Below, piece after piece: positions 56,092 through 64,000 of a DNA stretch of 64,000 nt (position 1 is its first letter; each line of letters begins with the position of its first letter). Position numbers and translations under genes: made by a program. The notes under the pieces were generated by a model that ran no database searches, was not told where the DNA came from, and was given only the letters and a program-made list of their open reading frames with translations. The DNA is from Arthrobacter sp. E3 (GTDB lineage Bacteria > Actinomycetota > Actinomycetes > Actinomycetales > Micrococcaceae): positions 23,689 through 87,688 of the forward strand of contig NZ_JAFMPX010000012.1 of the NCBI RefSeq assembly GCF_017353415.1. Direction: 5' to 3'.

Positions 56092-56241
56092 ATGGCACAT
56101 AGAAAGATCCAATACATCCACTTTCGCGAGGAAGTGCGTAAGTACAACCCGCGTGATTTGATCCCGTTTCTTGCCGCTCAGGCAGCGAGGGGTCAGGACT
56201 TGACCACTACCTTTGACTCGACTGATGGACATGCCAATTGA
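56092..56241 (+). CDS. Small 49-residue protein, coupled to the next gene
   Basis: A short ORF below the usual length cut-off. AGGAG lies four bases before its ATG, and its TGA shares bases with the ATG of the 262-residue gene (TGATG), a sign of real translation and coupling. The protein starts MAHRKIQYIHFREEVRKYNP, is basic at the front and has a short helix (PRDLIPFLAAQAARGQ). No family is recognised. Its size and position resemble the small partner of a toxin-antitoxin or regulator pair, but that is a guess. Confidence 0.55.
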   Translation: MAHRKIQYIHFREEVRKYNPRDLIPFLAAQAARGQDLTTTFDSTDGHAN

Positions 56242-57029
56242 TGCAAGACTCGGATAGAGCCTATTTCGAACACATGAAGTCCACTGAAGCCGATTTGGAG
56301 GGGTGGAGAGTTAGGGCACGACGGCTAGAAGCGCCCCAAAAAGGTAGCGAGCTCCAGCTGGATGATGCACAATTTGGCGCACATCCTATTAGCGAAATGG
56401 TACGTCTAAGCTTAGTTTCTGCTGGAGAGCATCTTCGTTTGGCTTGGACGGCAATCTTGGCTGGACAGGTCTACCCGATAGCGCACTTCACCACATTGCG
56501 CGGCGCCCTTCTTGCAGCGTCACAAGCTGTCTACATTCTTGGTCCTGACGAAGGTACCGTCCGGCGTGGACGCGGGCTGGCTGCCGTAGCTGAGTCGTAC
56601 AAAAGATCACGACAGTTCCACAACGATACTCTCATGTATCCGAATCTTACGGACAATGAACGCCAGCAGATCGACGCTCAAGTTAAGTGGCTAACGACTC
56701 GTCTGGGTCAGACGCTGCAAGCTGGCGCCGAAACCTCATTGAATATCTCCGACGCTGTCATTCCATACGCAGCCAAGTTGGTCTACGGGAGGAACCCGGA
56801 TCTTGAGCTTGAGGTGAATCTGCTATGGCGAAAATTGAGTGGCGATGCCCATGCGTTAACCTGGGCTTTGGCGCAACGCACGATATTTCAGCCGACTAGA
56901 GCGGGCGAAATCCTGAGTGAAGGCACCTCTGGGGGATCACTGGAAGAGGTTGCACAGCCTTTTGAGGCGTCGTTTAGGATCTTGAAGCGAGGGTGGTCTC
57001 TATACGATCAAAGGTGCGAAGGCTCGTAA
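56241..57029 (+). CDS. Unknown helical protein, paralogue of the gene at 54978-55953
   Basis: A 262-residue soluble protein. LSLVSAGEHLRLAWTAILAGQ, HFTTLRGALLAASQAVYILGP, RGLAAVAESYKRSRQFH and the late KLSGDAHALTWALAQR line up in order with similar segments of the divergent gene on the other strand (TLVRGAIELA, RIAYDSYSNAIKFH, SGFAHGLAW). It is of unknown function, with no signal peptide or metal motif beyond a conserved His in the SGxAHxLxW segment. It is translationally coupled to the 49-residue gene upstream. Composition is more AT-rich than the core genes. Confidence 0.68.
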   Translation: MQDSDRAYFEHMKSTEADLEGWRVRARRLEAPQKGSELQLDDAQFGAHPISEMVRLSLVSAGEHLRLAWTAILAGQVYPIAHFTTLRGALLAASQAVYILGPDEGTVRRGRGLAAVAESYKRSRQFHNDTLMYPNLTDNERQQIDAQVKWLTTRLGQTLQAGAETSLNISDAVIPYAAKLVYGRNPDLELEVNLLWRKLSGDAHALTWALAQRTIFQPTRAGEILSEGTSGGSLEEVAQPFEASFRILKRGWSLYDQRCEGS

Positions 57030-57688
57030 TCAGTCATTGATAGTTACCAAATGAATGACCTGGGACTATTGGTTCAGGCGACCGCTTTGGCTTGTCATCT
57101 GCTAAACACCTCTCGCTGATCATCGTTGTGGAAGATTCTAGCGAGTAAAATTCGCTCGCCCATGACGCTGGGCACTATCGCAGACCGTGGCAGTAATCCT
57201 TTTCTTGGGGGCCATAGTTACGCCGCTATTGCTCTATACCTGTTCACTGCACGAGTAGGTGGTGTTGTGTTTGACTCGCCGGAGGTGATTCCCGCGGATG
57301 TCATGAAGGTCTAATCCCGGGCATGCAGCCAGTTTCGCGTCAGAACGAGACTGGTGCGGCCTTAGAAACTGGCACCGGTCTCGTTCGTCTTTAAACCTTG
57401 GAAAAAAATCCAAGATCAGGGGTCTGTCGTCAGCCTGACGCCGCCAACGAAGAACGTCAAGAGGCAAACAGGGAAACCAGGATGATCACGGCAGGTCGTC
57501 AGGCAACGCGGCTGCTCATGGCCATCCGCTGCGACGCGTAACACCTAGGCGGTGAAGGAACCATTCCGGGCACTGCTGCGCACCGGTTCTTTGGAAAACG
57601 CCTACCTGGCCAAGGAACACCTCGAACGCCTCGTGAAGGAATCCAATCAGCCCTAAACCACCAGGCTCTGGCGCACTATTTGTCGGTG
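57030..57688. other. Gene-poor stretch with a terminator-like hairpin
   Basis: No intact gene. A hairpin of 57343-57357 with 57372-57386 (15-base arms, one G-T pair) followed by CGTCTTT probably terminates the coupled operon. From about 57480 onward, frame pieces such as FRALLRTGSLENAYLAKEHL look like decayed transposase. Confidence 0.55.
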
Positions 57689-57853
57689 GTGAAAGAGATC
57701 GAGGTCTTGATTGGCACCGGTGCCACGACGGGAAAAGGAGAAGCGAACAACACCACTATCAAGGACAGCAAACTCACCGCCCGCGGTTACCGCCACCGAA
57801 ACAACTGCACATCGGTTATTCTCCTAAGAAGTGCTGCCCGGACGACGCTATGA
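57480..57853 (+). mobile_element. Decayed transposase remnant (ISL3-like C-terminal part)
   Basis: Several short in-frame pieces in succession (FRALLRTGSLENAYLAKEHL; then EANNTTIKDSKLTARGYRHRNN to a TGA at 57851-57853) resemble the end of a DDE transposase, where N-x-x-I-K-x-x-x-R-x-A-x-G-Y/F is the last catalytic block in ISL3-type enzymes. Stops and frame changes separate them. The last block recurs, in a better-preserved form, inside the chimera at 59138-59710. Confidence 0.6.
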
Positions 57854-57939
57854 CACTTACCCGGGAACACCTGGATCCCCACGAACCACCAAGAGCCAGA
57901 TTGACCGTAAATTACCCGATTTAATGAGGAAGATTGGCT

Positions 57940-58893
57940 ATGACAGCTTCGAGACGAGTCACGAGACCTTCAATGGGACCTCGACGGCGATGGAGCGCCA
58001 GTAAAAGAAAAGCGGTTCGCTCCAATAGCGAGTCGTCTACACTGACACGGAAGATCTGGCAGATTGTCGCTAAGTTAGTATTTGTAGGCGCATTGGTCGC
58101 ATTTACTTATTCGCTTCTTCCTGGTCAAGTAGAGTTGCCACCCGGAGCGCCGATTGATCACGGGTCGGTTGATAGAACGAGCACTGTCGCTCTATTTACA
58201 TCGCCCTACGCGGTCGACAATTATTCCGCTCGCTTGTCATGGGATTGGGATGTAGTTTCCGGAAATTCTCAGGCAACTCTCTTTGCCGTTGTTAGGTCTC
58301 GTACTGCTCAAGGAAGCCTTGTTCTTGGCGGCCCGGTCTCGCAGCTGGTGGAGGCATGCTTTATAAATGGTGCCCCTACTGCTCTTTCCCAAGGAATGCC
58401 AAATACTCTTGGGTTCCCTCTGCCCGAGAAGGCCAGATTTTGGTTTGAAACCCGTCCCGAAGACAAAGTCATGCGTGTCGATTTTCAAGGTGATCCAGGA
58501 CCAGGAGGGGTTGTAATCATATGCGAAGTTCGTGGTTTTAGTTCCGATGTCCCCCCTGACCACTATCTCTATTCGCCTATGCTTACCGCATATGCCGATG
58601 GAAGTGGTGCAGTCACTGAGGAAGATCTAAGTGCGGCTGAAGTGTGCGTAAGCACGAATAACGCACAAGATTTCCAAGTGCTTAGGGAGTGCGCCGATAC
58701 TTTAAATTTGGTGCCAAAGGTCGAAGCCCAAGAGCAAATGATCAATCTCCCGCAAGAACAGGGCATCCGAGAGACGCATCTGATACTTATCGGCGCATTA
58801 GCAGGGGTAGCGGCAGCGACTTTATTTGACATCGTCAACAGTCTTTTGAAACTTATACGGATTCCAAAACGGAAGTCTTCGCCCCGCACCTGA
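57940..58893 (+). CDS. Hypothetical membrane-anchored protein
   Basis: A 317-residue protein with a basic, Ser/Arg-rich start, a membrane segment at about residues 42-62 (VAKLVFVGALVAFTYSLL), a large extracytoplasmic part, and a second membrane segment near residue 285 (LILIGALAGVAAATLF) followed by a basic end. The outer part (TSTVALFTSPYAVDNYSARLSWDWDV) has no recognised motif and several Cys. The ATG at 57940 is preferred, with AGGAAG upstream. AT-rich and surrounded by mobile-element debris, it looks like an island gene. Confidence 0.6.
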   Translation: MTASRRVTRPSMGPRRRWSASKRKAVRSNSESSTLTRKIWQIVAKLVFVGALVAFTYSLLPGQVELPPGAPIDHGSVDRTSTVALFTSPYAVDNYSARLSWDWDVVSGNSQATLFAVVRSRTAQGSLVLGGPVSQLVEACFINGAPTALSQGMPNTLGFPLPEKARFWFETRPEDKVMRVDFQGDPGPGGVVIICEVRGFSSDVPPDHYLYSPMLTAYADGSGAVTEEDLSAAEVCVSTNNAQDFQVLRECADTLNLVPKVEAQEQMINLPQEQGIRETHLILIGALAGVAAATLFDIVNSLLKLIRIPKRKSSPRT

Positions 58894-59137
58894 ACCGCGA
58901 CGAGGATCATGAAAATGCTCGCAAAATCTATGTTCAGAGTCCTGCGCACACTTGATAACAAATTGCCCGAAAAATCATCACAGTCTGCAGTCCTGTGGGC
59001 GAGCTTCTGGTACTGAAAGTGTTACAAGGTGTCCATTAGGGTGTACCCGAGAGGTACAAGTTGAGGTGACTCTAAAGTTGTGTCAATCAAGGTGCGCTTC
59101 GATTATTGCTGGACATAACTGATGGAGGGTCTCAGTA

Positions 59138-59710
59138 GTGGCTGGACACAAAGGGCAAGTGGTGGTCTACGTGTGGGTGAGTGGCGCTGATTAGAACGAG
59201 GCGCGGCAGCTCGAAGCACTTGGCCCTGTGCACAGGTTGTTCTGTGAGAAGGTCAGCGACAAGAACACCAACGACCGAGCCCAGCTCCAGGAGATGCTGA
59301 TTTATGTCCGTGACGGGCATACAGTTCGAGTGAATTCACCGGACCGCCTGGCACGGTTTACGACGGACCTTCTCGCTCTCGTGGAGCAGCCCAAAGCCAA
59401 GGGCGTTGTTTTGGAGTTCGTGTTACGCAGCCCTGGGTGGCAGCGGGAAGTATGCCGAGGTGAGCTCATGAACAAGGATGATGACAACGTCCTCATCGTA
59501 ACCGGTGCGATTACGGGCAGAGTCGAAGCGACCAACACCACTATTAAGAACATCAGGCGCACCGCTCGGGGCTACAGAAGACGAAGCAAATGCAAATCGG
59601 TTATTCGGCTCATGATGAAGAATGGATGCCCCGATAGGTCTGGTACTCGTGAACGCTTCGTGAACCGCCTAGTAGACGAAACTTGGCGGTTTACGACACG
59701 TTCAAAGTAA
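59138..59710 (+). pseudogene. Serine resolvase N-terminal half joined to a transposase tail
   Basis: From a GTG at 59138 the frame gives VVVYVWVSGAD, then an in-frame TAG (where CAG would be expected in ARVSTADQNEARQLEAL-type proteins), then NEARQLEALGPVHRLF, KNTNDRAQLQEML and SPDRLARFTTDLLALV. This is the catalytic N-terminal domain of a Tn3-type serine resolvase. After about residue 97 it changes into a transposase-like end (ATNTTIKNIRRTARGYRRRSK). The resolvase therefore lost its C-terminal part, which may survive at 63475. Non-functional as written. Confidence 0.72.
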
Positions 59711-59914
59711 CGGACCCAGACCAAATATTGGTGTGAGTCCCAGTAAGTAGCACCGTTTCGTGAGCCGGCCGGCTATGCCCCAGATTTCACTGCCGCACGG
59801 ACGGGCCGAGCGGTTTTAGCGCTGTGCCAGAGAAGCCGAAACTTGTCGCGAAGTTGTACAGTACTACAAGAAGGATAATATTCTTGTGTACCAACGGATG
59901 AGAATGGGGCTCCA

Positions 59915-60569
59915 ATGAAAAGTCATGTCGTGAGGTTTGCATTTGTCATTGCAGCTGCAATCACTCTCTCTAGCTGCGGCGGATCGCCCCAGACACCTCC
60001 TACGGTCACTTCAACTGCGGTCGTATCCCCCACTGATACCCCGATCGTTACGCCGACTTCGTCCCCACCCCCAAACCGAGGACCCTGTTTCCCCGGCTCC
60101 TGTAACGGCAACGCCCAGTGATCCACCAACAACAGACGAATCAGTACCACCACCGACAGCAGGGCCACTTGCACTTGCCGACTTCTTTCACCCCAGCTCC
60201 AGCTGGGTGGAAGGTCGGTATGGCATCGCAAGCAAACAAAACATCTCGGGAATAAGTTCTATAGTAGATTCCTGCTCTGATTCGTATGCTGTGTCATTAG
60301 AACTTCGGCTAGCAAATAATTTTCAGAAGCTTAGCTTTACGGTAGGACAGGATAATAATTCTAATAGTTCAGACCAAACTCTGATCGTTCGTGTCACAGG
60401 AAATAACAAACAAATCGAGGTGCACCCCGTGCCTTTTAATACTCTTCAAAAATTTGAAATTCCTGTCAGTGGTGTCAACGCCACCACCATAGAAATGTAC
60501 CTTGATAACAGTAATTCCAACTGCGGTGGACGCGTCAACGCTGTCCTCTACGATGTTGAGCTCCAGTAG
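59915..60569 (+). pseudogene. Lipoprotein with NPCBM-like domain, frameshifted
   Basis: The first frame (59915) encodes a lipoprotein signal, MKSHVVRFAFVIAAAITLSSCGG, and a Thr/Pro linker, then stops at 60121. A second frame, overlapping from 59937, carries the linker on (TATPSDPPTTDESVPP) into a beta-rich domain to 60569: YGIASKQNISGISSIVD, QKLSFTVGQDNNSNS and ATTIEMYLDNSNSNCGGRVNAVLYDVEL. This resembles the NPCBM carbohydrate-binding module. The frame must change between about 60065 and 60110, in a run rich in C. One base gained or lost, in the cell or in sequencing, would restore a lipoprotein of about 215 residues. Confidence 0.62.
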
Positions 60570-60625
60570 CACCTCAAGTGAGACGAAAAAATCCAGCGAT
60601 TACCAAATCATCTGGTGAATTCGAC

Positions 60626-61423
60626 ATGGATGAAACAATTCATCAAAAAGATACTAGGGTATCTAGGAGTAAGGATTCCAGGCTAGTTCAAATTGCCGCC
60701 TTGGCCACCATATTTGTGGCAATTATTACGGTCTTCTCATACTCCCCTAGTCAGAGCGGAAATGGGTCTGATCATGGGCCTATCCAATCCCAGCTTCCGG
60801 CCGACGATGCAAGTACTCCCGCGAGTGGACACATTAGCCCAGTCATTGTTGCTGGTGCTCTCCCGGTTGGGGCATGCCTCTCTGATTTAGGGGAGGACCC
60901 GGTCCCAGTTTCCTGTCAGATACCTCACGATGCGGAAGTGTACGCCAACCCCGGGAACTGCAGTGAAAAGACGCTCATCACGTATCTCGGGGGCAACCCC
61001 ACCGTTGAAATTCTCCGCAGCGACTTAGCCACCCCTGAGGTGCCAGATGGATACTGCATTGTAGTCTTTCCGGCTCCGCTGACCTTCGATACTTCAGTCC
61101 AAGGGAAACTCGCCGGTCCGGACTCGGCCGTCCTGAGACAATGCGTCAATGAGGTAACAAGTGCAAACGTCAGTTGTCGGGAGAAACACACCGGTGAAGT
61201 CGTAACAGTGGTCGGGAAAAATGAAACCGGGTCCGTAGATTGCAGTGCGAAGGCAGCAACGTATATGACAATAAATCCTTCCGATCTTTCCTACCAAATC
61301 AAAGTAAATAAGGTATATATCGATGGTGGATTCCGGTGCGTTATAGCAGTCAAAGGATCAAACCAGCTGACGGACACCGTGCGGATGTTGGGGAATTCCG
61401 CATTACCCATTGCACCCTATTAG
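60626..61423 (+). CDS. Hypothetical protein with one membrane anchor
   Basis: A protein of about 265 residues: a basic N-terminus, a single membrane segment (LVQIAALATIFVAIITVFSY) and a long extracytoplasmic part with about eight Cys (GACLSDLG, VPVSCQIPHDAEVYA, RQCVNEVTSANVSCREKHTGEVV). The pattern C-x-H-D/T-G-E-V resembles septum-formation/DUF4190-linked actinobacterial proteins, where such C-H pairs repeat. No function is assigned. ATG 60626 has GGTGA upstream; GTG 60578 is an alternative. It follows the lipoprotein by 56 bases on the same strand. Confidence 0.6.
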   Translation: MDETIHQKDTRVSRSKDSRLVQIAALATIFVAIITVFSYSPSQSGNGSDHGPIQSQLPADDASTPASGHISPVIVAGALPVGACLSDLGEDPVPVSCQIPHDAEVYANPGNCSEKTLITYLGGNPTVEILRSDLATPEVPDGYCIVVFPAPLTFDTSVQGKLAGPDSAVLRQCVNEVTSANVSCREKHTGEVVTVVGKNETGSVDCSAKAATYMTINPSDLSYQIKVNKVYIDGGFRCVIAVKGSNQLTDTVRMLGNSALPIAPY

Positions 61424-61706
61424 TGGTGGCTTGCCAAGGGGGAGGATCGGTGGACTGTAGTTCAGACCCCAGCTCTGAAGAATATTCTTTAGAGGTGTTT
61501 TTCAGGGTGTATGTTCAGGCCACCGGGCATCACGATTTAAGAGATGCAAGCTCAGCGATGCTGATCTGTCGATTTGGACGGGAACGAACCGTGAGATGTA
61601 GAGGAAGTTTGCGCCCAGCGGAATAGGTGACCTTCCGTCAATTATATCGAGAATGGGTCGACAAATTCCGCATTCCGTTGTCCAAAAGTCCTAGAAATCA
61701 ACGAAT

Positions 61707-62108
61707 TCAATCAATAACCATCAAAGCGTGGGCGGAGTCCTGGGGTGGGGCGAACGCGAAGATGATGGTGACCATGGGCTGGGCCATAGCTCCGCCGAGG
61801 TCGCTGCCGGGATAGGCGGCAATGCCATCGCGGAGAGAGCGGAATTTGATGCCGCGTGCCTTGAAGTCATCAAGGAGTTCGAGCAGGTGGCTGGTGTTGC
61901 GGCCGAGTCTGTCGAGTTTCCAGACAACGACTTCATCGCCTTGGCTGAGCCCGTCCAGCATCTTGTCCAGCTCGGGGCGGCTGGTTTTGGTTCCACTGAT
62001 TCCGTGATCGCGGTAGATCCGTTCACACTCGGCAGCTTTCAATTCCCGGATTTGCATCGCGGTGTCCTGGTCAGCGGTGCTCACTCGGGCACATCCAAGG
62101 AGCGTCAT
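61707..62108 (-). pseudogene. Serine recombinase (resolvase) catalytic domain, truncated
   Basis: A 133-residue fragment: GCARVSTADQDTAMQI with the nucleophile Ser at about residue 10, GISGTKTSRPELDKML, VVVWKLDRLGRNTSHLLELL and IKFRSLRDGIA make up the resolvase catalytic domain. It ends abruptly after MAQPMVTIIFAF, where AQLERD and a helix-turn-helix should follow, so it has lost the DNA-binding domain. AGAAGGGGG lies four bases before the ATG. It differs from the other two resolvase pieces in the window. Confidence 0.8.
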
Positions 62109-62659
62109 GTAACCCCCTTCTGATATCTCCCATCAAAGGAGGTTTTTCCTCGAGGTTGAGAATATAAGAGTGATACACATTGTTGAGACTTTCCAGAGTT
62201 GACACAGGCCGCGTAGATTCGGTGTTCTACATCGGTAGCTGTCGGTGAGGGGGAGTAGCTGGTGGTTGTCTTGTCGATGGTTCAATTGGTGAGACGAATG
62301 GGACATTAAAGCTAGTAGATGCAATGTCCTGAACGTTTGTCCTGCACGCAGGCACCATCTACTGGCGCTGGCGGTTGTGCCACCAACGACCCCGTGATGT
62401 CGGACCACCTGCCCGTGAGTCCGGCTTGGTTGCCCTATTTGCCCACCAACCGTCTACTGCTGCAAGTATGGCCTGAGTTTCCGGCCGCAGAACGCCGACG
62501 ACAGATACATTCGGCGTAAATGCTGCATACATTGACACGGGCTCCTGCTTTTCTGGTTAGGGCTCAGGGATACAACCAACAACCATGTTCACGCCCACTA
62601 AAAAGAACACGTCGTTTTGGTGAGCTGTTTGATTGGCTCAGAAGTTAGGAGAGGGACGG
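62109..62659. other. Gene-poor stretch upstream of the truncated resolvase
   Basis: About 550 bases with no gene. The first 110 are AT-rich and could hold the promoter and resolution site of the resolvase. A short + strand frame at 62319-62519 has no resemblance to a known protein. Confidence 0.35.
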
Positions 62660-63400
62660 CTACATTCGGCCGGTTGCCACAAATATGATGTACATCAGCG
62701 TGTACAGGCCTCCGAGACTGGCGCCGATGATTCCTAACACCTTCCCTGACTTAGCGTGCTGCGGAGTCTGCATTGCGAGCCCGAACAACGAGACTGCCAA
62801 TGCGCTGAGTGTGAGCAGAATGCCGAGGATAGGTATTGCGAAAAGGAAAAATGATGCGACGCCGAGTCCGAACCCGGTGATGGCTAGGCCATTAGATTGC
62901 TTCGGCTTCGGAGAGTATTCGGCCGGTGCCGCTGCAGTTGTTGTGGGCCGGCACTGATCAGTCCAGACGCTGCCATTCCACCACCTGAGGCATGGCACGC
63001 CGTAAGGGTCAGCGTACCAACCCGCGGGTGCTGCAGACGGGATGGGGTCGCTGGGTACGCTAAGCATCCGCGCCAGCGTTGCCTCCCACTGATCTTCGGA
63101 AAACTCAGGATATGCGGCGATGAACATTTCCTCGCCATTTTGGCCGAAGACTTTAGTGCACAACCCCTGAATAATTGTGATTCTGGAAAGGTCATCATGA
63201 CCGCGACGTAGTTCCTTGACGTATTCGGAAACCAGCCAGGTGATTTCTGCCCTCGAAACAGTAGGCGGGGCAATCCAAGAGGGGATGCTTTGCTCTCTGG
63301 CGTAGGACAGGTGTCCTAGAGCATATGCGAGGCTCGATCTAACACCAGCTCTTTCGAGCTTGGCCTGCAAATCGGTGGCGGCACCATCAAGTATTCCCAT
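62660..63400 (-). CDS. DUF2510 membrane protein
   Basis: A 246-residue protein. The N-terminal 115 residues are helical with no known motif. A DUF2510 box follows (PAGWYADPYGVPCLRWWNGSVWTDQ), a Gly/Trp-rich module common in actinobacterial membrane proteins. Two or three membrane segments end it (GLAITGFGLGVASFFLFAIPILG, LTLSALAVSLFGLAM, GIIGASLGGLYTLMYIIFVA), like DUF4190. The ATG at 63400 is chosen; the frame stays open to 63472, just short of the resolvase fragment. Confidence 0.7.
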   Translation of the reverse strand: MGILDGAATDLQAKLERAGVRSSLAYALGHLSYAREQSIPSWIAPPTVSRAEITWLVSEYVKELRRGHDDLSRITIIQGLCTKVFGQNGEEMFIAAYPEFSEDQWEATLARMLSVPSDPIPSAAPAGWYADPYGVPCLRWWNGSVWTDQCRPTTTAAAPAEYSPKPKQSNGLAITGFGLGVASFFLFAIPILGILLTLSALAVSLFGLAMQTPQHAKSGKVLGIIGASLGGLYTLMYIIFVATGRM

Positions 63401-63474
63401 GATCAAAGTATGGCGTCCCGTCCAGCCTGTGCCGCAACTAACCAACTGTTCCAGATCCTTGACACGCCTCATTC

Positions 63475-63735
63475 ATGCTCACGGTCCTCGCTGGCATTGC
63501 GCAGTTGGAGCGTCAGACCATCCGTGAGCGACAGGCCGAAGGCATTGCCATTGCCAAGAGGAACGGCGTCTACGACCGAGTCCTGAAGCTTGCACCGGAG
63601 CAAATCCAGCTGGTACGGGAGCGGATTGCCCAGGGCGTGCACAAAGCCAAGGCGGCCCGGGATCTTGGCGTCTCGCGGCAGACACTGTACGCAGCACTGA
63701 ACGGCAGCGGGAAGTACGTCGATTTCAGCTTATGA
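63475..63735 (+). pseudogene. Serine resolvase C-terminal part
   Basis: An 86-codon frame beginning MLTVLAGIAQLERQTIRERQAEG and ending with the helix-turn-helix KAKAARDLGVSRQTLYAALNGSG. This is the second half of a Tn3-type resolvase (the E-helix start and the DNA-binding domain), with the catalytic part missing. The first three bases continue from TTC, which fits a normal EFMLTVLAG junction. It matches in type and strand the N-terminal half at 59138, suggesting that one gene was split by about 4 kb. Confidence 0.72.
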
Positions 63736-63895
63736 ACGACGGTGATGGAGATGCGCCCGATCCTGCTGCGTGAGCCGGTTCGGACTGCTGAACTGGGTGC
63801 ATCCCTGACACTGACCGCTTACAGTACGCCAGGATTGAAATCGTCAGGATGAGATCCGCGACCTGTGACAACACCAGAGCTCTTGACTTAGCGAT

Positions 63896-64000
63896 TTAGT
63901 TTTTGTTGGTCGGTTTCTTGTTTTTGATGGTGTAGCGCAGGATCAGCTCGGTGCCTGGGTAGCGGGTTTGGGTGGTCGTGAGGTGTTCGCAGAGCTCGCT
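63896..64000 (-). mobile_element. C-terminal end of a transposase (continues beyond the window)
   Basis: The last 34 codons of a minus-strand gene: ELCEHLTTTQTRYPGTELILRYTIKNK then a stop at 63898-63896. The TxYPGTxLxLRY ending is usual for DDE transposases of the IS4/IS1634-like groups. The gene extends past 64000, so the assignment rests on this tail only. Confidence 0.5.

Noticed and set aside
61336..61626. A + strand ORF overlapping the end of the anchored protein gene
   Set aside because: Overlaps the upstream gene in another frame, lacks an RBS and has no recognisable content.

Overview
The window is high-GC DNA with actinobacterial gene content. The best guess is a soil Micrococcaceae, Arthrobacter-like. 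This rests on a ramB-like acetate regulator divergent from aceA/aceB, an extradiol dioxygenase of the MndD/HPCD type, actinobacterial DUF4916, DUF2127 and DUF2510 proteins, and frequent GTG starts behind AGGAG sites. The sequence was read without database searches, so family names come from motif recognition.

Layout. 1-6.1 kb: a sugar-uptake locus with the start of a TIM-barrel isomerase, ROK and LacI regulators, then a lipoprotein binding protein and two permeases; a LacI-type palindrome precedes the transport genes. 6.2-7.9 kb: a decayed HtrA-type protease and a DsbA-family oxidoreductase. 7.9-12.9 kb: glyoxylate shunt (aceB, aceA) and the divergent ramB-like gene. 12.9-16.8 kb: a GIY-YIG protein and an SDR, acyl-CoA dehydrogenase, APH-type kinase operon. 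16.8-28.4 kb: aromatic catabolism, namely a 3-hydroxybenzoate 4-monooxygenase-like gene and, convergent to it, a homoprotocatechuate meta-cleavage operon (FAH-RraA fusion, gntR, hpaE, hpaD, hpaH, hpaI, SSA dehydrogenase, ABM protein) running from homoprotocatechuate to pyruvate and succinate. 28.4-32.4 kb: an accessory patch with a multi-zinc-ribbon, Vsr-like nuclease candidate and a DUF4352 membrane protein. 32.4-54.2 kb: mixed chromosomal genes, including IclR, MHS-type MFS and LysR; DUF2127 and ketopantoate reductase-like genes; a DHFR-like protein; a hydrolase/MDR pair; queuosine salvage (yhhQ and tgt); an Lrp/PLP-lyase pair; a GH76 protein; a second SDR, ACAD and ThDP-enzyme operon; and DUF503.

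54.2-64 kb is different: more AT-rich, full of hypothetical exported proteins, frameshifted genes, and resolvase and transposase pieces. A serine resolvase appears split, with its N-terminal half near 59.1-59.4 kb and a C-terminal half at 63.5 kb on the same strand, about 4 kb of other DNA lying between. A divergent pair of paralogous unknown genes, one with a coupled 49-residue gene upstream, lies just before it.

The most promising leads are the RraA-fused FAH enzyme in a homoprotocatechuate operon that lacks hpaF, the zinc-ribbon nuclease, the divergent paralogue pair with its small coupled gene, the ThDP/ACAD/SDR operon, and the split resolvase with its cargo. I saw no rRNA, tRNA or CRISPR array.
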